Source: an uncultured Pelagibacteraceae bacterium
GTDB taxonomy: Bacteria; Pseudomonadota; Alphaproteobacteria; Pelagibacterales; Pelagibacteraceae
DNA length: 64,000 bases
Assembly (NCBI GenBank): GCA_902604005.1
Contig: CACKXH010000001.1
Location: 1-64,000 of the forward strand
Direction: 5' to 3'
Each line of letters begins with the position of its first letter. Position 1 is the first letter of the stretch. The notes below the pieces were generated by a model, which saw only the letters and a program-made list of their open reading frames with translations, was not told where the DNA came from and did not search any database. Both the position numbers and the translations under genes were made by a program. This document shows positions 31,393-41,999 of the stretch, piece after piece.

Positions 31393-32130
31393 TCAACCTA
31401 AATACATTCCTCCATTAACATGTAAAGTCTCTCCCGTAATGTAGTCAGAAATTGGTGAAGCTAAAAAAACGACTGCATTTGCAATATCTTCTGGCTTTCC
31501 TAGTCTACTAGCAGGAATTTTTTCAATAATAGATTCTTTAAACTTTTCATCAATTTTATCTGTCATTGCAGTACTTATAAATCCTGGAGAAATACAATTA
31601 ATGTTTATATTTTTTTTAGCATATTCTATAGCTAAGCTTTTAGACATAGCAACTATACCCGCTTTTGATGCAGTATAGTTTGCTTGACCCACATTTCCAG
31701 TGTGCCCTACCACAGATGTAATATTAATTATTTTTCCTGATTTATTTTTTAACATTTTTTTAATAGCAAATTTGCTCATCAAAAAAGTTGAGGTTAAATT
31801 TATATCGATTACTTTTGACCATTCTTCCATGCTCATTCTAATAGTTAAATTATCTTTTGTTATTCCTGCATTGTTAACAATACAATCTAAACTTCCACCT
31901 AATAGGTCAGTAGCTTCATTGATAAAACCCTCGATTTTATCATGTTTAGATATATCAAATTGTAGTATCTTAATCTTATCAAATTGACTCTTCAGACTAT
32001 TTAATTTTTCAATTTTTGTTCCAGTGGCAAGTATATTGGCATCAACTTTACAAAGCTTTTCAACAATAGAATTTCCTATTCCACCAGATGCACCAGTCAC
32101 AATAATATTTTTATTTTTTAAATTTATCAT
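31393..32130 (-). CDS. fabG: 3-oxoacyl-ACP reductase
   Basis: TGASGGIG, NNAGITKDN, YTASKAG, ITGETLHVNGGMYLG. Confidence 0.95.
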   Translation of the reverse strand: MINLKNKNIIVTGASGGIGNSIVEKLCKVDANILATGTKIEKLNSLKSQFDKIKILQFDISKHDKIEGFINEATDLLGGSLDCIVNNAGITKDNLTIRMSMEEWSKVIDINLTSTFLMSKFAIKKMLKNKSGKIINITSVVGHTGNVGQANYTASKAGIVAMSKSLAIEYAKKNININCISPGFISTAMTDKIDEKFKESIIEKIPASRLGKPEDIANAVVFLASPISDYITGETLHVNGGMYLG

Positions 32131-33056
32131 TAGATATTTATGTTCTTTATATCTTCTTCGGTATTAATTGAAATAAATTTTACATCTTTCTTAATTCTTT
32201 TTATTAAGCCAGATAAGACTTTACCTGGACCTATTTCAATAAATTGACCTACTCCGCTTGCAATCATATTTAAAACACTTTCTCTCCATCTCACCCTATT
32301 CTCAATTTGTTTAATCAATAAATCTTTTATCTCTTCAGGGCTAGTGGTTTCTTTAGCAGTAACATTTGATATTAGATTATTTAAACCATTAGAAATATTC
32401 AAATTTTTTATTTTGTCTTTCATACTCACTGTTGCTTTATGCATTAAATTGCAATGAAAAGGTGCGCTGACTGGCAGTTTTATATTCTTAATATTTTTAG
32501 ATTTTAACAATTCACCTAATATATTTAAATCTTCGACTTTTCCACTTATAACAATTTGACCCTCTGAATTATCATTGGCTATTTGAGCATTTAATTTAGA
32601 GTTATTTTCTTGAAGCAAATTTTCAATATTTTCAGTTGAAGAACCTAATACAGCTAACATTCCTCCAAGTCCTTTGGGAACTGCATTTTGCATTGCAGCA
32701 CCTCTCTGTTTAAGAATCTTAATTGTATCTGAAAAATTTAAATACTCAGCACAAGCTAAAGCTGAATATTCACCTAAAGAATGACCAGCAAAAAATTTAC
32801 CTTTATTTAAGTTTATTCCAAATTCTTTTTTGATAACATTAAATATTGAGTAACTAATTAAAAATATAGCAGGTTGAGTATTTTCAGTTAAATCTAAATC
32901 TGATTTAGGTCCATTTAAAACAAGATTAGAAAGATTAAAATTTAATGATTCATCAGCCTCTTTAAAGTAATTTTTAACTAAATCATACTTTTGATAAAAT
33001 TCTTTTCCCATTCCAATTGCTTGAGAACCTTGTCCTGGAAATACAACTGAAAACAT
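32130..33056 (-). CDS. fabD: malonyl-CoA-ACP transacylase
   Basis: VFPGQGSQAIGMG, FAGHSLGEYSAL, VSAPFHCNLM, EIGPGKVLSGL. Confidence 0.96.
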   Translation of the reverse strand: MFSVVFPGQGSQAIGMGKEFYQKYDLVKNYFKEADESLNFNLSNLVLNGPKSDLDLTENTQPAIFLISYSIFNVIKKEFGINLNKGKFFAGHSLGEYSALACAEYLNFSDTIKILKQRGAAMQNAVPKGLGGMLAVLGSSTENIENLLQENNSKLNAQIANDNSEGQIVISGKVEDLNILGELLKSKNIKNIKLPVSAPFHCNLMHKATVSMKDKIKNLNISNGLNNLISNVTAKETTSPEEIKDLLIKQIENRVRWRESVLNMIASGVGQFIEIGPGKVLSGLIKRIKKDVKFISINTEEDIKNINI

Positions 33057-33141
33057 TTAAAATCTTTATTTTATTGGTTATTTTACTATTGTAATTAAAT
33101 TATTATAATAGTATATCCTCACTTTTTATTAAAGAACATAT

Positions 33142-33495
33142 ATGAATTTATACGAACACACTATAATAGCTAGACAAGACACATCTCCTAGTGAAATTAA
33201 GCAGCTAACAGAAAAATATTCAAAATTAGTTGAAAAAAATGAAGGTGAAATAGTAAAAACGGAAAATTGGGGAATTATAAATTTATCTCATTTGATAAAA
33301 AAAAATAAAAAAGGCAGCTATATACATTTTAAAATTAAAGGTAATGGTAAAATGATCAACGAACTTGAGAAAAATGAGTCTTTAGATAAAAAATTACTCA
33401 GATATTTAACAATTAAAGTTAAAAAGTTTGACCTAGATACAAATTATTTTGGTGTAAAAGAAAGTAACGATAAAAAAGAACAAAAGGAATCTTAA
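33142..33495 (+). CDS. rpsF: 30S ribosomal protein S6
   Basis: [22 protein letters not shown]; followed by rpsR and rplI. Confidence 0.95.
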   Translation: MNLYEHTIIARQDTSPSEIKQLTEKYSKLVEKNEGEIVKTENWGIINLSHLIKKNKKGSYIHFKIKGNGKMINELEKNESLDKKLLRYLTIKVKKFDLDTNYFGVKESNDKKEQKES

Positions 33496-33767
33496 TGCCT
33501 AAGAGACAAAGTGGAAATAAAAAAAATAAACAAAGCAATTTTGCTAAATTAAGTATCTTTCAGCCTAATAAGTATAAATTCAAAAAAGCCTGCCCTCTTT
33601 CAATTAAAGGAGCTCCAAAAGTTGATTATAAAAACATCAAGCTTTTGAAAAAATATGTATCTGAAAATGGCAAGATATTACCTTCAAGAATCACAAATAT
33701 AAGTTTAAAAAAACAAAGAGAATTATCCTTGTCTATTAAAAGAGCAAGAAACTTAGCACTGCTATAA
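33495..33767 (+). CDS. rpsR: 30S ribosomal protein S18
   Basis: [47 protein letters not shown]. Confidence 0.95.
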   Translation: MPKRQSGNKKNKQSNFAKLSIFQPNKYKFKKACPLSIKGAPKVDYKNIKLLKKYVSENGKILPSRITNISLKKQRELSLSIKRARNLALL

Positions 33768-34226
33768 ATGAAAGTAGTTTTATTAGAAAATATTAAAAGA
33801 ATTGGATCTATAGGCGAAGTAATAGATGTAAAAAGAGGTTTTGCTAGGAATTTTTTGATTGCAAACAATAAAGCTCTTTATGCTTCAAAAGAAAATATAA
33901 AAGAGGTAGAAAAAATTAAAACAGAATTATCTAAGAAAGATAATGAAAAGAAAATTGAAGCTAAATCAATCTTTGAAAAAATAAATAAAAAAGAATTTAG
34001 CGTTAAAAAATTAAGCACTGAAAATAAGGAACTTTATGGATCAGTGAAGCCAACAGAAATTTCTAAATTAATAAATAACTTAAGCAAAATAGATATTAAA
34101 CCCTCAATGATACAACCTGTCAAAGAAATTAAATCATTAGGAAAATTTAAAATAAAAATTTCTTTACACTCTGAAGTTGATGCTGAAATATTTTTAAATG
34201 TAGAAACTGCAGAAACAATTCAATAA
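33768..34226 (+). CDS. rplI: 50S ribosomal protein L9
   Basis: MKVVLLENIKRIGSIGEVIDVKRGFARNFLIANNKAL. Confidence 0.95.
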   Translation: MKVVLLENIKRIGSIGEVIDVKRGFARNFLIANNKALYASKENIKEVEKIKTELSKKDNEKKIEAKSIFEKINKKEFSVKKLSTENKELYGSVKPTEISKLINNLSKIDIKPSMIQPVKEIKSLGKFKIKISLHSEVDAEIFLNVETAETIQ

Positions 34227-34295
34227 TTATACAATTTTTTCCCCAACACATTTAATTTGTTCTTAGATTTACAATTTCATTATATATTTTTTTAA

Positions 34296-35715
34296 ATGGA
34301 GAATAATCTAAGTATTGTAAAAAATAATTTTAAAGAACTTCCAAACAATATTGAAGCTGAACAATCTGTAATAGGTTCAATTCTAGTTACTAATGAAATT
34401 TTTGATGAAATTAATATTATAATTTCAAGTATTAATTTTTATGACCCCATGCACCAAAAAATATTTAATGCAATTGAAAATCTAATCTATAAAGGAATGC
34501 TAGCTAACCCTATCACTTTAAAAAATTATTTTCAGAATGAAAAAGATGATTTAAATATTCCAGAATATTTAGTCAAAATAACAAAATTTTCGACATCTAC
34601 TAGACAAGCCACAGAGTATTCAAAAATTATATACGATATGTTTGTTAGAAGAGAATTAATTAAAATTTCAGAAAAAACAATTGATACTGCTAAACTTAAT
34701 GATCTAAATACCAATGGTCAAAACATTATAGAAAATTCTGAAAGATTATTATTTGATTTAGCTGAGAAAGGTTCTTTTAATTCTTCATTAATTAAGTTTG
34801 ATGAAGCCATGAAGCAAACTATAGAAATGGCATCTGCAGCGTATAAAAATGAAGAGGGAATTGTTGGTGTTCCTACAGGACTTCGCGATTTAGACGACAG
34901 ACTTGGTGGTCTCCATCAATCTGATTTAATTATTATAGCAGGTCGTCCATCTATGGGTAAAACTGCTCTTGCAACTAATATTGCATTTAATGCAGCGCAA
35001 AAATTACAAGAAAATGGAAAAAAAATCCTCTATTGCTTTTTTTTCTTTAGAGATGTCTTCTGAACAATTATCTACTAGAATTTTAGCTGAACAATCAAGA
35101 ATTAAATCTAATGATATAAGACGGGGAAGAATTTCTGATGAACAGTTTGATAAATTTATTGAAACATCAAAAAATATATCAGAGTTACCTTTGTATATTG
35201 ACGAAACACCAGCAATAAGTATTGCTGCAATGAGTAATAGAGCGAGACGTATCAAAAGATTATTTGGTCTAGATATGATTGTTGTTGATTATATACAATT
35301 AATGAGAGGAACTTTTAACAACAAAGATGGCAGAGTACAGGAAATTTCTGAAATAACACAAGGTTTAAAAGCAATGGCTAAAGAACTTTCGGTCCCCGTA
35401 GTAGCTCTTTCACAGCTATCTAGAGCAGTAGAACAGAGAGATGATAAAAAACCCCAACTCTCTGACTTAAGGGAATCTGGATCTATAGAACAAGATGCTG
35501 ATGTTGTAATGTTTGTATACAGAGAAGCTTATTATCTAGAAAGAAAAGAACCTAGACCCGCCACAGTGGAACATGCAGAGTGGCAAGCTAAAATGAACGA
35601 AGTTTCAAATTTAGCTGAGATAATTATTGGTAAACAGCGACACGGGCCTACTGGAAATATTATGCTTGAATTTGAAGCTATGTTTACTAAATTTAAAGAT
35701 ACTCAAACAAGCTAA
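34296..35715 (+). CDS. dnaB: replicative DNA helicase DnaB, interrupted by an apparent frameshift at 35018-35025
   Basis: ORF 34296..35063 has the N-terminal domain and Walker A (GRPSMGKTALATNIAFNAA); overlapping ORF 34969..35715 continues SSIAFFSLEMSSEQLSTRILAEQ...VVDYIQLMRG...LSQLSRAVEQRDDKKPQLSDLRESGSIEQDADVVMFVYR. The frames join if one A is removed from an A8 run. Confidence 0.93.
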
Positions 35716-35736
35716 ATTCCCTTATAAATTAGCTTA

Positions 35737-38130
35737 ATGCTCGCTGAATTTTATCAAAATACAATACTCAAAAACCCTAAATCAGTTTTTGCACTTCTAT
35801 TAATTATCTTATTGAGCTTTGGTTTTTACTCAAAAGATTTTAGATTAGATGCTTCTTCAGAAACTTTGCTAATTGAGGGCGATCCAGATCTTAAATATCT
35901 TCAAGAAATATCTAAAAGATATGGTTCGAAAGAATTCCTCATTTTAACTTATACCCCAAATGAAGGTATGGTTTCAGACACTTCTATAAATAATCTATTA
36001 AGTCTTAAATATAAAATTCAAAGTTTGGATTGGGTCCACAGTGTGATAACACTTTTAGACATTCCTTTATTAGACAGTTCTGATGAGCCGCTTGAAGAAA
36101 GGCTTCAAAGTTTTAAAACATTAAAAGATGAAAATATTGATAGACTTAGAGGATTTAAAGAGATTTTAAATAGTCCTGTATTTAGAAATTTTGTAATTAG
36201 TGAAGATGGAAAAACTAGTGGAATTATTGTTAATATTAAAAAGAATAATGAATTAGAAGATAGTGCAAACAAATCAAATCAAGAAATTGAAATATATAAA
36301 GATTTGATTAAAAAACAAAATCATCAAAATATTCTTGAGATAAGGGATGTTATCAAGAGTTATGAAAATATTGGAAAAATACACTTAGGTGGAATACCTA
36401 TGATAGCAGATGATATGATGTCATTTATTAAAAGTGATATTATTGTTTTTGGTATAGGAGTTTTTCTATTTATTGTCGCTACTTTATGGTTTGTTTTTCG
36501 TAAACTCATTTGGATCATAGTGCCTATAAGTAGTTGTTTTTTTTCAGTTATAATCATGATGGGTATACTTGGTTTACTGGGATGGAAGGTAACAGTCATT
36601 TCCTCGAACTTTATTGCTCTAATGTTAATATTAACAATGGCAATGAATATTCACATAAGTACTAGATTTTTACAGCTCAAAAAAAATCATCCTAATAAAA
36701 ATATTTTAGAATTAGTCACTCTAACTACTGAAAAGATGTTTTGGCCAATATTATACACTGCACTAACAACTATTATAGCATTTCTATCTTTAATTTTTAG
36801 TGAAATAAAACCTATTATTGATTTTGGATGGATGATGACCTTAGGATTAATAACCTCGTTTGTCATAACTTTTACACTTCTTCCATGTCTTATTAATTTT
36901 GTGCCAAAAGAAAATATTACATTAAAAAAAAATGAGGATTCTTTAATTACCAATTTTTTTTCAAAAATATCTCAAAATAATCATAAAACAATTTTTTTAA
37001 TAACAGGAGTAATTATTATATTTAGTTTAATTGGGATTACCCGATTAGAAGTTGAAAATAGCTTTATAAATTATTTTAGTAAAAAAACTGAAATTTATAA
37101 AGGTATGAAACTTATAGATGAGAAATTGGGTGGAACAACTCCTTTAGAGGTTATTTTAAAATTTCCAGAAAGAGAAAAGTCTAAAAGCGATGATGATAAT
37201 GATGATGAATTTGAAGATTGGGATAATGAAGATGAGCAAAATGATGAAAAATATTGGTTTACAAAAGATAAAATTGACAGAATTGCAGCAGTACATAATT
37301 ACCTTGATAGTTTGCCTCAAGTAGGAAAGGTATTATCTTTCTCCTCAATTATTGATGTAGCTACATCACTAAACAACAATAAACCTTTAGGCACTTTAGA
37401 AATGGGAGTTTTATATTCTAAAATCCCTGGAAGTATTAAAAAAGAGATAATCGACCCATATATTTCTATTAAAGATAACGAGGCACGAATTAATCTTAGA
37501 ATAATTGACTCTCAAAAAGATTTAAGAAGAAATGATTTAATCAATAAAATAAATTATGATCTAAAAAATAAGATTGGAATGAATGATAATGAGTTTAAAT
37601 TGGCTGGTGTTTTAATTTTATTTAATAATTTACTTCAAAGTCTTTTTAAATCTCAAATTTTAACTTTAGGGTTGGTAATGATAGGAATATTTTCAATGTT
37701 TTTAATACTATTTAAAAATATAAAATTATCTTTAATTGGTGTTGTGCCAAATTTTATAGCTGCTTTTTTCATATTAGGAATTATAGGTTTGCTTGGAATT
37801 CCTTTAGACATGATGACAATTACAATAGCAGCGATAACAATCGGTATTGCTGTAGATAACAGCATTCATTATATATATAGATTTAAAGAAGAATTTAGAA
37901 ATCTAAATGATTACAACGAAACACTAAAATTATGTCATTCAACAGTTGGAAAAGCAATTCTAAATACTTCTATTACAATTGTTTTTGGTTTTTCAATATT
38001 AGTTTTATCTAAATTTATTCCCACAATCTATTTTGGAATTTTTACCGGATTAGCCATGTTGTTGGCAATGATATCAGTATTAACCTTGCTTCCTTCTTTA
38101 ATACTTTTAATAAAACCTTTCGGTAGATAA
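35737..38130 (+). CDS. RND/MMPL-family predicted exporter
   Basis: About 12 predicted TMs in two halves, TMAMNIHISTRFL and IGIAVDNSIHYIYRFKEE motifs. Confidence 0.82.
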   Translation: MLAEFYQNTILKNPKSVFALLLIILLSFGFYSKDFRLDASSETLLIEGDPDLKYLQEISKRYGSKEFLILTYTPNEGMVSDTSINNLLSLKYKIQSLDWVHSVITLLDIPLLDSSDEPLEERLQSFKTLKDENIDRLRGFKEILNSPVFRNFVISEDGKTSGIIVNIKKNNELEDSANKSNQEIEIYKDLIKKQNHQNILEIRDVIKSYENIGKIHLGGIPMIADDMMSFIKSDIIVFGIGVFLFIVATLWFVFRKLIWIIVPISSCFFSVIIMMGILGLLGWKVTVISSNFIALMLILTMAMNIHISTRFLQLKKNHPNKNILELVTLTTEKMFWPILYTALTTIIAFLSLIFSEIKPIIDFGWMMTLGLITSFVITFTLLPCLINFVPKENITLKKNEDSLITNFFSKISQNNHKTIFLITGVIIIFSLIGITRLEVENSFINYFSKKTEIYKGMKLIDEKLGGTTPLEVILKFPEREKSKSDDDNDDEFEDWDNEDEQNDEKYWFTKDKIDRIAAVHNYLDSLPQVGKVLSFSSIIDVATSLNNNKPLGTLEMGVLYSKIPGSIKKEIIDPYISIKDNEARINLRIIDSQKDLRRNDLINKINYDLKNKIGMNDNEFKLAGVLILFNNLLQSLFKSQILTLGLVMIGIFSMFLILFKNIKLSLIGVVPNFIAAFFILGIIGLLGIPLDMMTITIAAITIGIAVDNSIHYIYRFKEEFRNLNDYNETLKLCHSTVGKAILNTSITIVFGFSILVLSKFIPTIYFGIFTGLAMLLAMISVLTLLPSLILLIKPFGR

Positions 38131-38134
38131 TTAA

Positions 38135-38680
38135 ATGCCTAATGAGTTAAAAGATTTTTTTGAAGCAATCTCAATTATTGACTTACTCTATTTTATTATA
38201 ACAATTCTCTCAGTAATTAAATGTTATAAAAAAGGTTTTGTTTTAAGTTTATTGTCTATGGCTAAATGGTTGTTAGCTTATGTAATAACTTTGATAATCT
38301 TTCCTAAAGTAAAACCTTACGTGGAAGATTTCATTGATAGTGAATATGTATTAAATATTGGACTTGGTGTTACAATTTTTACCGTTGTTATATTTTTAGT
38401 ATTAATGATTAACAAAGGAATCAGTAAAGCTATAAAATATACTGGCATTGGAAGTTTAGACACAATATTTGGATTCTTTTTTGGATTTATTAGGGCTTAT
38501 ATTATCTCTATATGCGTCTTTTCAGGAGCACATATAGTGTATAATTATGATAGATGGCCAATAAATTTAGACAAATCATACACCTTTCCATATTTAGAAA
38601 AAGGTAGTAATTATTTATTAAAAGAATTTCCTGATGAAAAAACATATCAAGACTCTAAAGAAAAAATTGAAGATCTTTAA
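38135..38680 (+). CDS. cvpA: CvpA family membrane protein
   Basis: IIDLLYFIITILSVIKCYKKGFVLSLLSMAKWLLAYVI; immediately upstream of purF. Confidence 0.85.
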   Translation: MPNELKDFFEAISIIDLLYFIITILSVIKCYKKGFVLSLLSMAKWLLAYVITLIIFPKVKPYVEDFIDSEYVLNIGLGVTIFTVVIFLVLMINKGISKAIKYTGIGSLDTIFGFFFGFIRAYIISICVFSGAHIVYNYDRWPINLDKSYTFPYLEKGSNYLLKEFPDEKTYQDSKEKIEDL

Positions 38681-40115
38681 TCCTAAATTAAAAGAGGAAT
38701 GTGGTGTATTTGGTATAAGTAATGCAAAAGATGCTTCGGCATTAACTGCTCTCGGGCTTCATGCTCTTCAGCATCGAGGACAGGAAGGTTGTGGAATAGT
38801 TACATTTAATGGAAAACAATATTTTTCAGAAAAAAGATTTGGTTTAGTTGGTGATAATTTTAATAAAGAAAAAATACTTAATAAACTTCAGGGTGATTAT
38901 GCAATTGGTCACAATAGATACAGCACTACTGGTGAAAATACTTTAAGAAATATCCAGCCATTTTTTGCAGATACAAATGCAGGAGGTATTGGTGTAGCTC
39001 ATAATGGAAACCTTACTAATTCAATCTCCTTAAGAAAAAAGTTAGTTGAAGAAGGTGCAATTTTTTATACCACTTCTGATACTGAAACAATTGTTCAATT
39101 AATTGCAAAATCTAAAAGAATTAAAACGATTGATAAAATTGTTGATGCTATATTCCAAATTCAAGGTGGTTATGCTTTAGTAATGCTCACGCAAACTTCC
39201 TTGATTGGTGTAAGAGACCCTTTTGGTATCAGGCCTCTAGTAATAGGTAAATTAAAAAATAGTTATGTCTTAGCTTCAGAAACATGTGCATTAGACATAA
39301 TTGGAGCAAAATTTATTAGAGAAGTTGAAAATGGAGAAATAGTTTTAATTGAAAATGATGAATTAAAAAGTATTAAACCTTTTCCTCCAAAAAAAGTAAG
39401 GCCATGTGTATTTGAATATATATATTTTGCTAGACCAGATAGTATCCTGGACAATAAAACTGCTTATGAACATCGAAAAAATCTTGGAGCAGAACTTGCA
39501 AAAGAAAATGATGTAGAAGCTGATATAATTGTACCTGTACCAGACTCAGGTAATGCTGCAGCTCTCGGTTTTGCACAATACCTTGGAAAAAATTTTGAAT
39601 TAGGTCTAATCCGTAATCATTATGTTGGAAGAACTTTCATTGAGCCTAGTCAAAAAATAAGGAGTCTGGGAGTTAAATTAAAATTAAATGCTAATCAATC
39701 AACTATAAAGAATAAACGAATTGTTTTAATTGATGACTCACTGGTAAGAGGAACCACGTCTCATAAAATAGTTAAAATGTTATATGATGCTGGTGCTAAA
39801 GAAGTGCATGTAAAGATTGCTTGTCCAGAAATTAAATATCCAGATTTTTATGGAGTTGACACACCTACAAAGAAAGAATTACTTGCAGCAAATAAAACTA
39901 ATGACGAAATTTGTGAATATATTGGAGCAAAATCTTTAAGATTTTTATCTTTAAATGGAATGTATAGAGCAATCGGTTTTGATAAAAGAAATGAAAATTA
40001 CCCTCAATTAACAGACCATTATTTTACTGGAGATTATCCAGTCAAACCTATTGATGAACTTGGAGATAGTAAGATAACTCAATTATCTTTACTAAATACT
40101 GCCTCAAATAATTAA
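38634..40115 (+). CDS. purF: amidophosphoribosyltransferase
   Basis: EECGVFGI (Cys nucleophile), LQHRGQEGCGIV, IVLIDDSLVRGTTSHKIV. Confidence 0.95.
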   Translation: MKKHIKTLKKKLKIFNPKLKEECGVFGISNAKDASALTALGLHALQHRGQEGCGIVTFNGKQYFSEKRFGLVGDNFNKEKILNKLQGDYAIGHNRYSTTGENTLRNIQPFFADTNAGGIGVAHNGNLTNSISLRKKLVEEGAIFYTTSDTETIVQLIAKSKRIKTIDKIVDAIFQIQGGYALVMLTQTSLIGVRDPFGIRPLVIGKLKNSYVLASETCALDIIGAKFIREVENGEIVLIENDELKSIKPFPPKKVRPCVFEYIYFARPDSILDNKTAYEHRKNLGAELAKENDVEADIIVPVPDSGNAAALGFAQYLGKNFELGLIRNHYVGRTFIEPSQKIRSLGVKLKLNANQSTIKNKRIVLIDDSLVRGTTSHKIVKMLYDAGAKEVHVKIACPEIKYPDFYGVDTPTKKELLAANKTNDEICEYIGAKSLRFLSLNGMYRAIGFDKRNENYPQLTDHYFTGDYPVKPIDELGDSKITQLSLLNTASNN

Positions 40116-40673
40116 ATGAAAACAGTAAACTTCACTAAAATGAAAGATGGAACTAAAGAAGAATATCTTCTTTTAGATAAATATGAACAAAACTATATTA
40201 ATGGAACAGCAGATAGAATTTTAAATTTTATGAAAGGTTTAACTAAAACATTAGAAGGTTATAAAATAACTAGACTTGAGCATTCATTGCAGACAGCAAC
40301 AAGAGCTTTTAAAGATAAAGCAGAAGAAGAAATGATAGTTGCAGCTTTGCTACATGATATCGGTGATGAATTAGCCCCTTTAAATCATTCTGAGTATGCT
40401 GCAGCAGTACTTAAACCATATGTAAGTGAAAAAACGCACTGGATTGTAGAAAAACATGGAGAATTCCAAATGTATTATTATGCTCACCATTTAGGAAAAA
40501 ATAAAAATCAAAGAGATAAATACAAAAATCACAAATATTTTAAAGATGCATTAGAATTCTGTGAAAAATGGGATCAAGCTTCATTTGATCCGAATTATAA
40601 AAGTATGACTTTAGAACAATTTGCCCCAATGGTAAAAAAAATTTTTTCTAGAAAACCATATTCTATTATTTAA
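40116..40673 (+). CDS. HD-domain protein (predicted phosphohydrolase / PhnZ-like superfamily)
   Basis: RLEHSLQTATRA...AALLHDIGDELAPLNH...EKHGEFQMYYYAHHLG...CEKWDQASFD. Confidence 0.75.
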   Translation: MKTVNFTKMKDGTKEEYLLLDKYEQNYINGTADRILNFMKGLTKTLEGYKITRLEHSLQTATRAFKDKAEEEMIVAALLHDIGDELAPLNHSEYAAAVLKPYVSEKTHWIVEKHGEFQMYYYAHHLGKNKNQRDKYKNHKYFKDALEFCEKWDQASFDPNYKSMTLEQFAPMVKKIFSRKPYSII

Positions 40674-40703
40674 ATTTATTTATAAGGTATTAACTAATAT
40701 TTA

Positions 40704-41999
40704 ATGATCAGCTCAAAAGAACAAATTATTGAATTTTTTAAATCAGGAATCAAAGAAGAAAAAAATTTTAAAATTGGAATTGAGCATGAAAAGTTTCTAT
40801 TTAATAAAAAAAACAATAAGAGGATTGATTATTCTGAAATAAAAAAGATGTTTGCTGAGCTGTTAGAATTTGGTTGGAACCCAATAACAGAAAAAGGAAA
40901 TATTATTGGATTAAATAATGGAGACAAAAATATATCACTTGAGCCAGGAAACCAAATTGAATTATCAGGTGCTAAACTTAATAATATTCATGAGGCTTGT
41001 GCTGAATCCCAAGATTATTTATTTGAACTAAAGCAAGTTACAAACAAACTGGATATTAACATTGTAAGTGCTGGATTTGATCCAATTTCAAAACTTAATG
41101 AAATTCCAAATAATCCAAAAAAACGTTATGAATTGATGACAAAAGATATGCCTTTAGGAGGAGAATTAAGTTTAGATATGATGTATAGAACTTGCGGAAC
41201 ACAACTGAATATTGATTATGACTCTGAGAAAGATTTTATTAAAAAATTTAAGGTTGCAAATTCAATTGTTCCTATTGTGATTGCTTTATTTGCAAATTCC
41301 TCCATAGTTGAAAAAAAAAATAGTAATTATTTATCTTACAGATCAAAAGTTTGGCAAAATACTTCAAGAGGAGGTTTACCAAAATTATTTTTTGAGGATT
41401 TAAACTTTGAAAAGTATGCAGATTTTATTATTAATTTTCCTATTTTATTTATTCAAAATAAAGAAAATTATATATCTGGACGAAGGTACACCTTTAAAGA
41501 TTTTATGAATGGAAAGATTGGTGAAATTGGAAACCGACTACCAAATGAAAGTGATTTATCTACACATCTTAGTACTATCTTTACTGAAAATAGATTAAAA
41601 AAATATATAGAACTTAGATCAATGGATACATGTGGCTGGGATTGTCTTTGTGCAGGCCCTGCTTTTAACATTGGACTACTATATGGCAATCTTGGAGAAG
41701 TTTATGAATTAATATCTGAATGGGACAAAGATAAAATAATTAATGCATATCTAGAAGCTCCTCAAAAAGGGTTTAATACTCAATTAATGGGTAAAGATCT
41801 TCTTTACTGGGCATCAATTTTATTAAACTTATCGCAAAAAGGATTAGAGAATAGAGACATACTTAATAAAAGTGGAAAAAATGAGACTTTATTTTTAAAT
41901 CATTTACAAAAAGTAATTGATAATAGAACTACAAATGCAGATCATATGATTAATAAATTTTCTAAAAATGAAGATTTAAGTGAATTATATGACAAATAA
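40704..41999 (+). CDS. gshA: glutamate-cysteine ligase (plant/alphaproteobacterial type)
   Basis: KIGIEHEKFLF, ISLEPGNQIELSG, MMYRTCGTQLNIDYDSE, ELRSMDTCGWDCLCAGPAF. Confidence 0.93.
   Translation: MISSKEQIIEFFKSGIKEEKNFKIGIEHEKFLFNKKNNKRIDYSEIKKMFAELLEFGWNPITEKGNIIGLNNGDKNISLEPGNQIELSGAKLNNIHEACAESQDYLFELKQVTNKLDINIVSAGFDPISKLNEIPNNPKKRYELMTKDMPLGGELSLDMMYRTCGTQLNIDYDSEKDFIKKFKVANSIVPIVIALFANSSIVEKKNSNYLSYRSKVWQNTSRGGLPKLFFEDLNFEKYADFIINFPILFIQNKENYISGRRYTFKDFMNGKIGEIGNRLPNESDLSTHLSTIFTENRLKKYIELRSMDTCGWDCLCAGPAFNIGLLYGNLGEVYELISEWDKDKIINAYLEAPQKGFNTQLMGKDLLYWASILLNLSQKGLENRDILNKSGKNETLFLNHLQKVIDNRTTNADHMINKFSKNEDLSELYDK

Noticed and set aside
33057-33141. S6:S18 ribosomal leader RNA upstream of rpsF
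   Set aside because: No GC stem or CCG-containing motif is visible in this short AT-rich gap.
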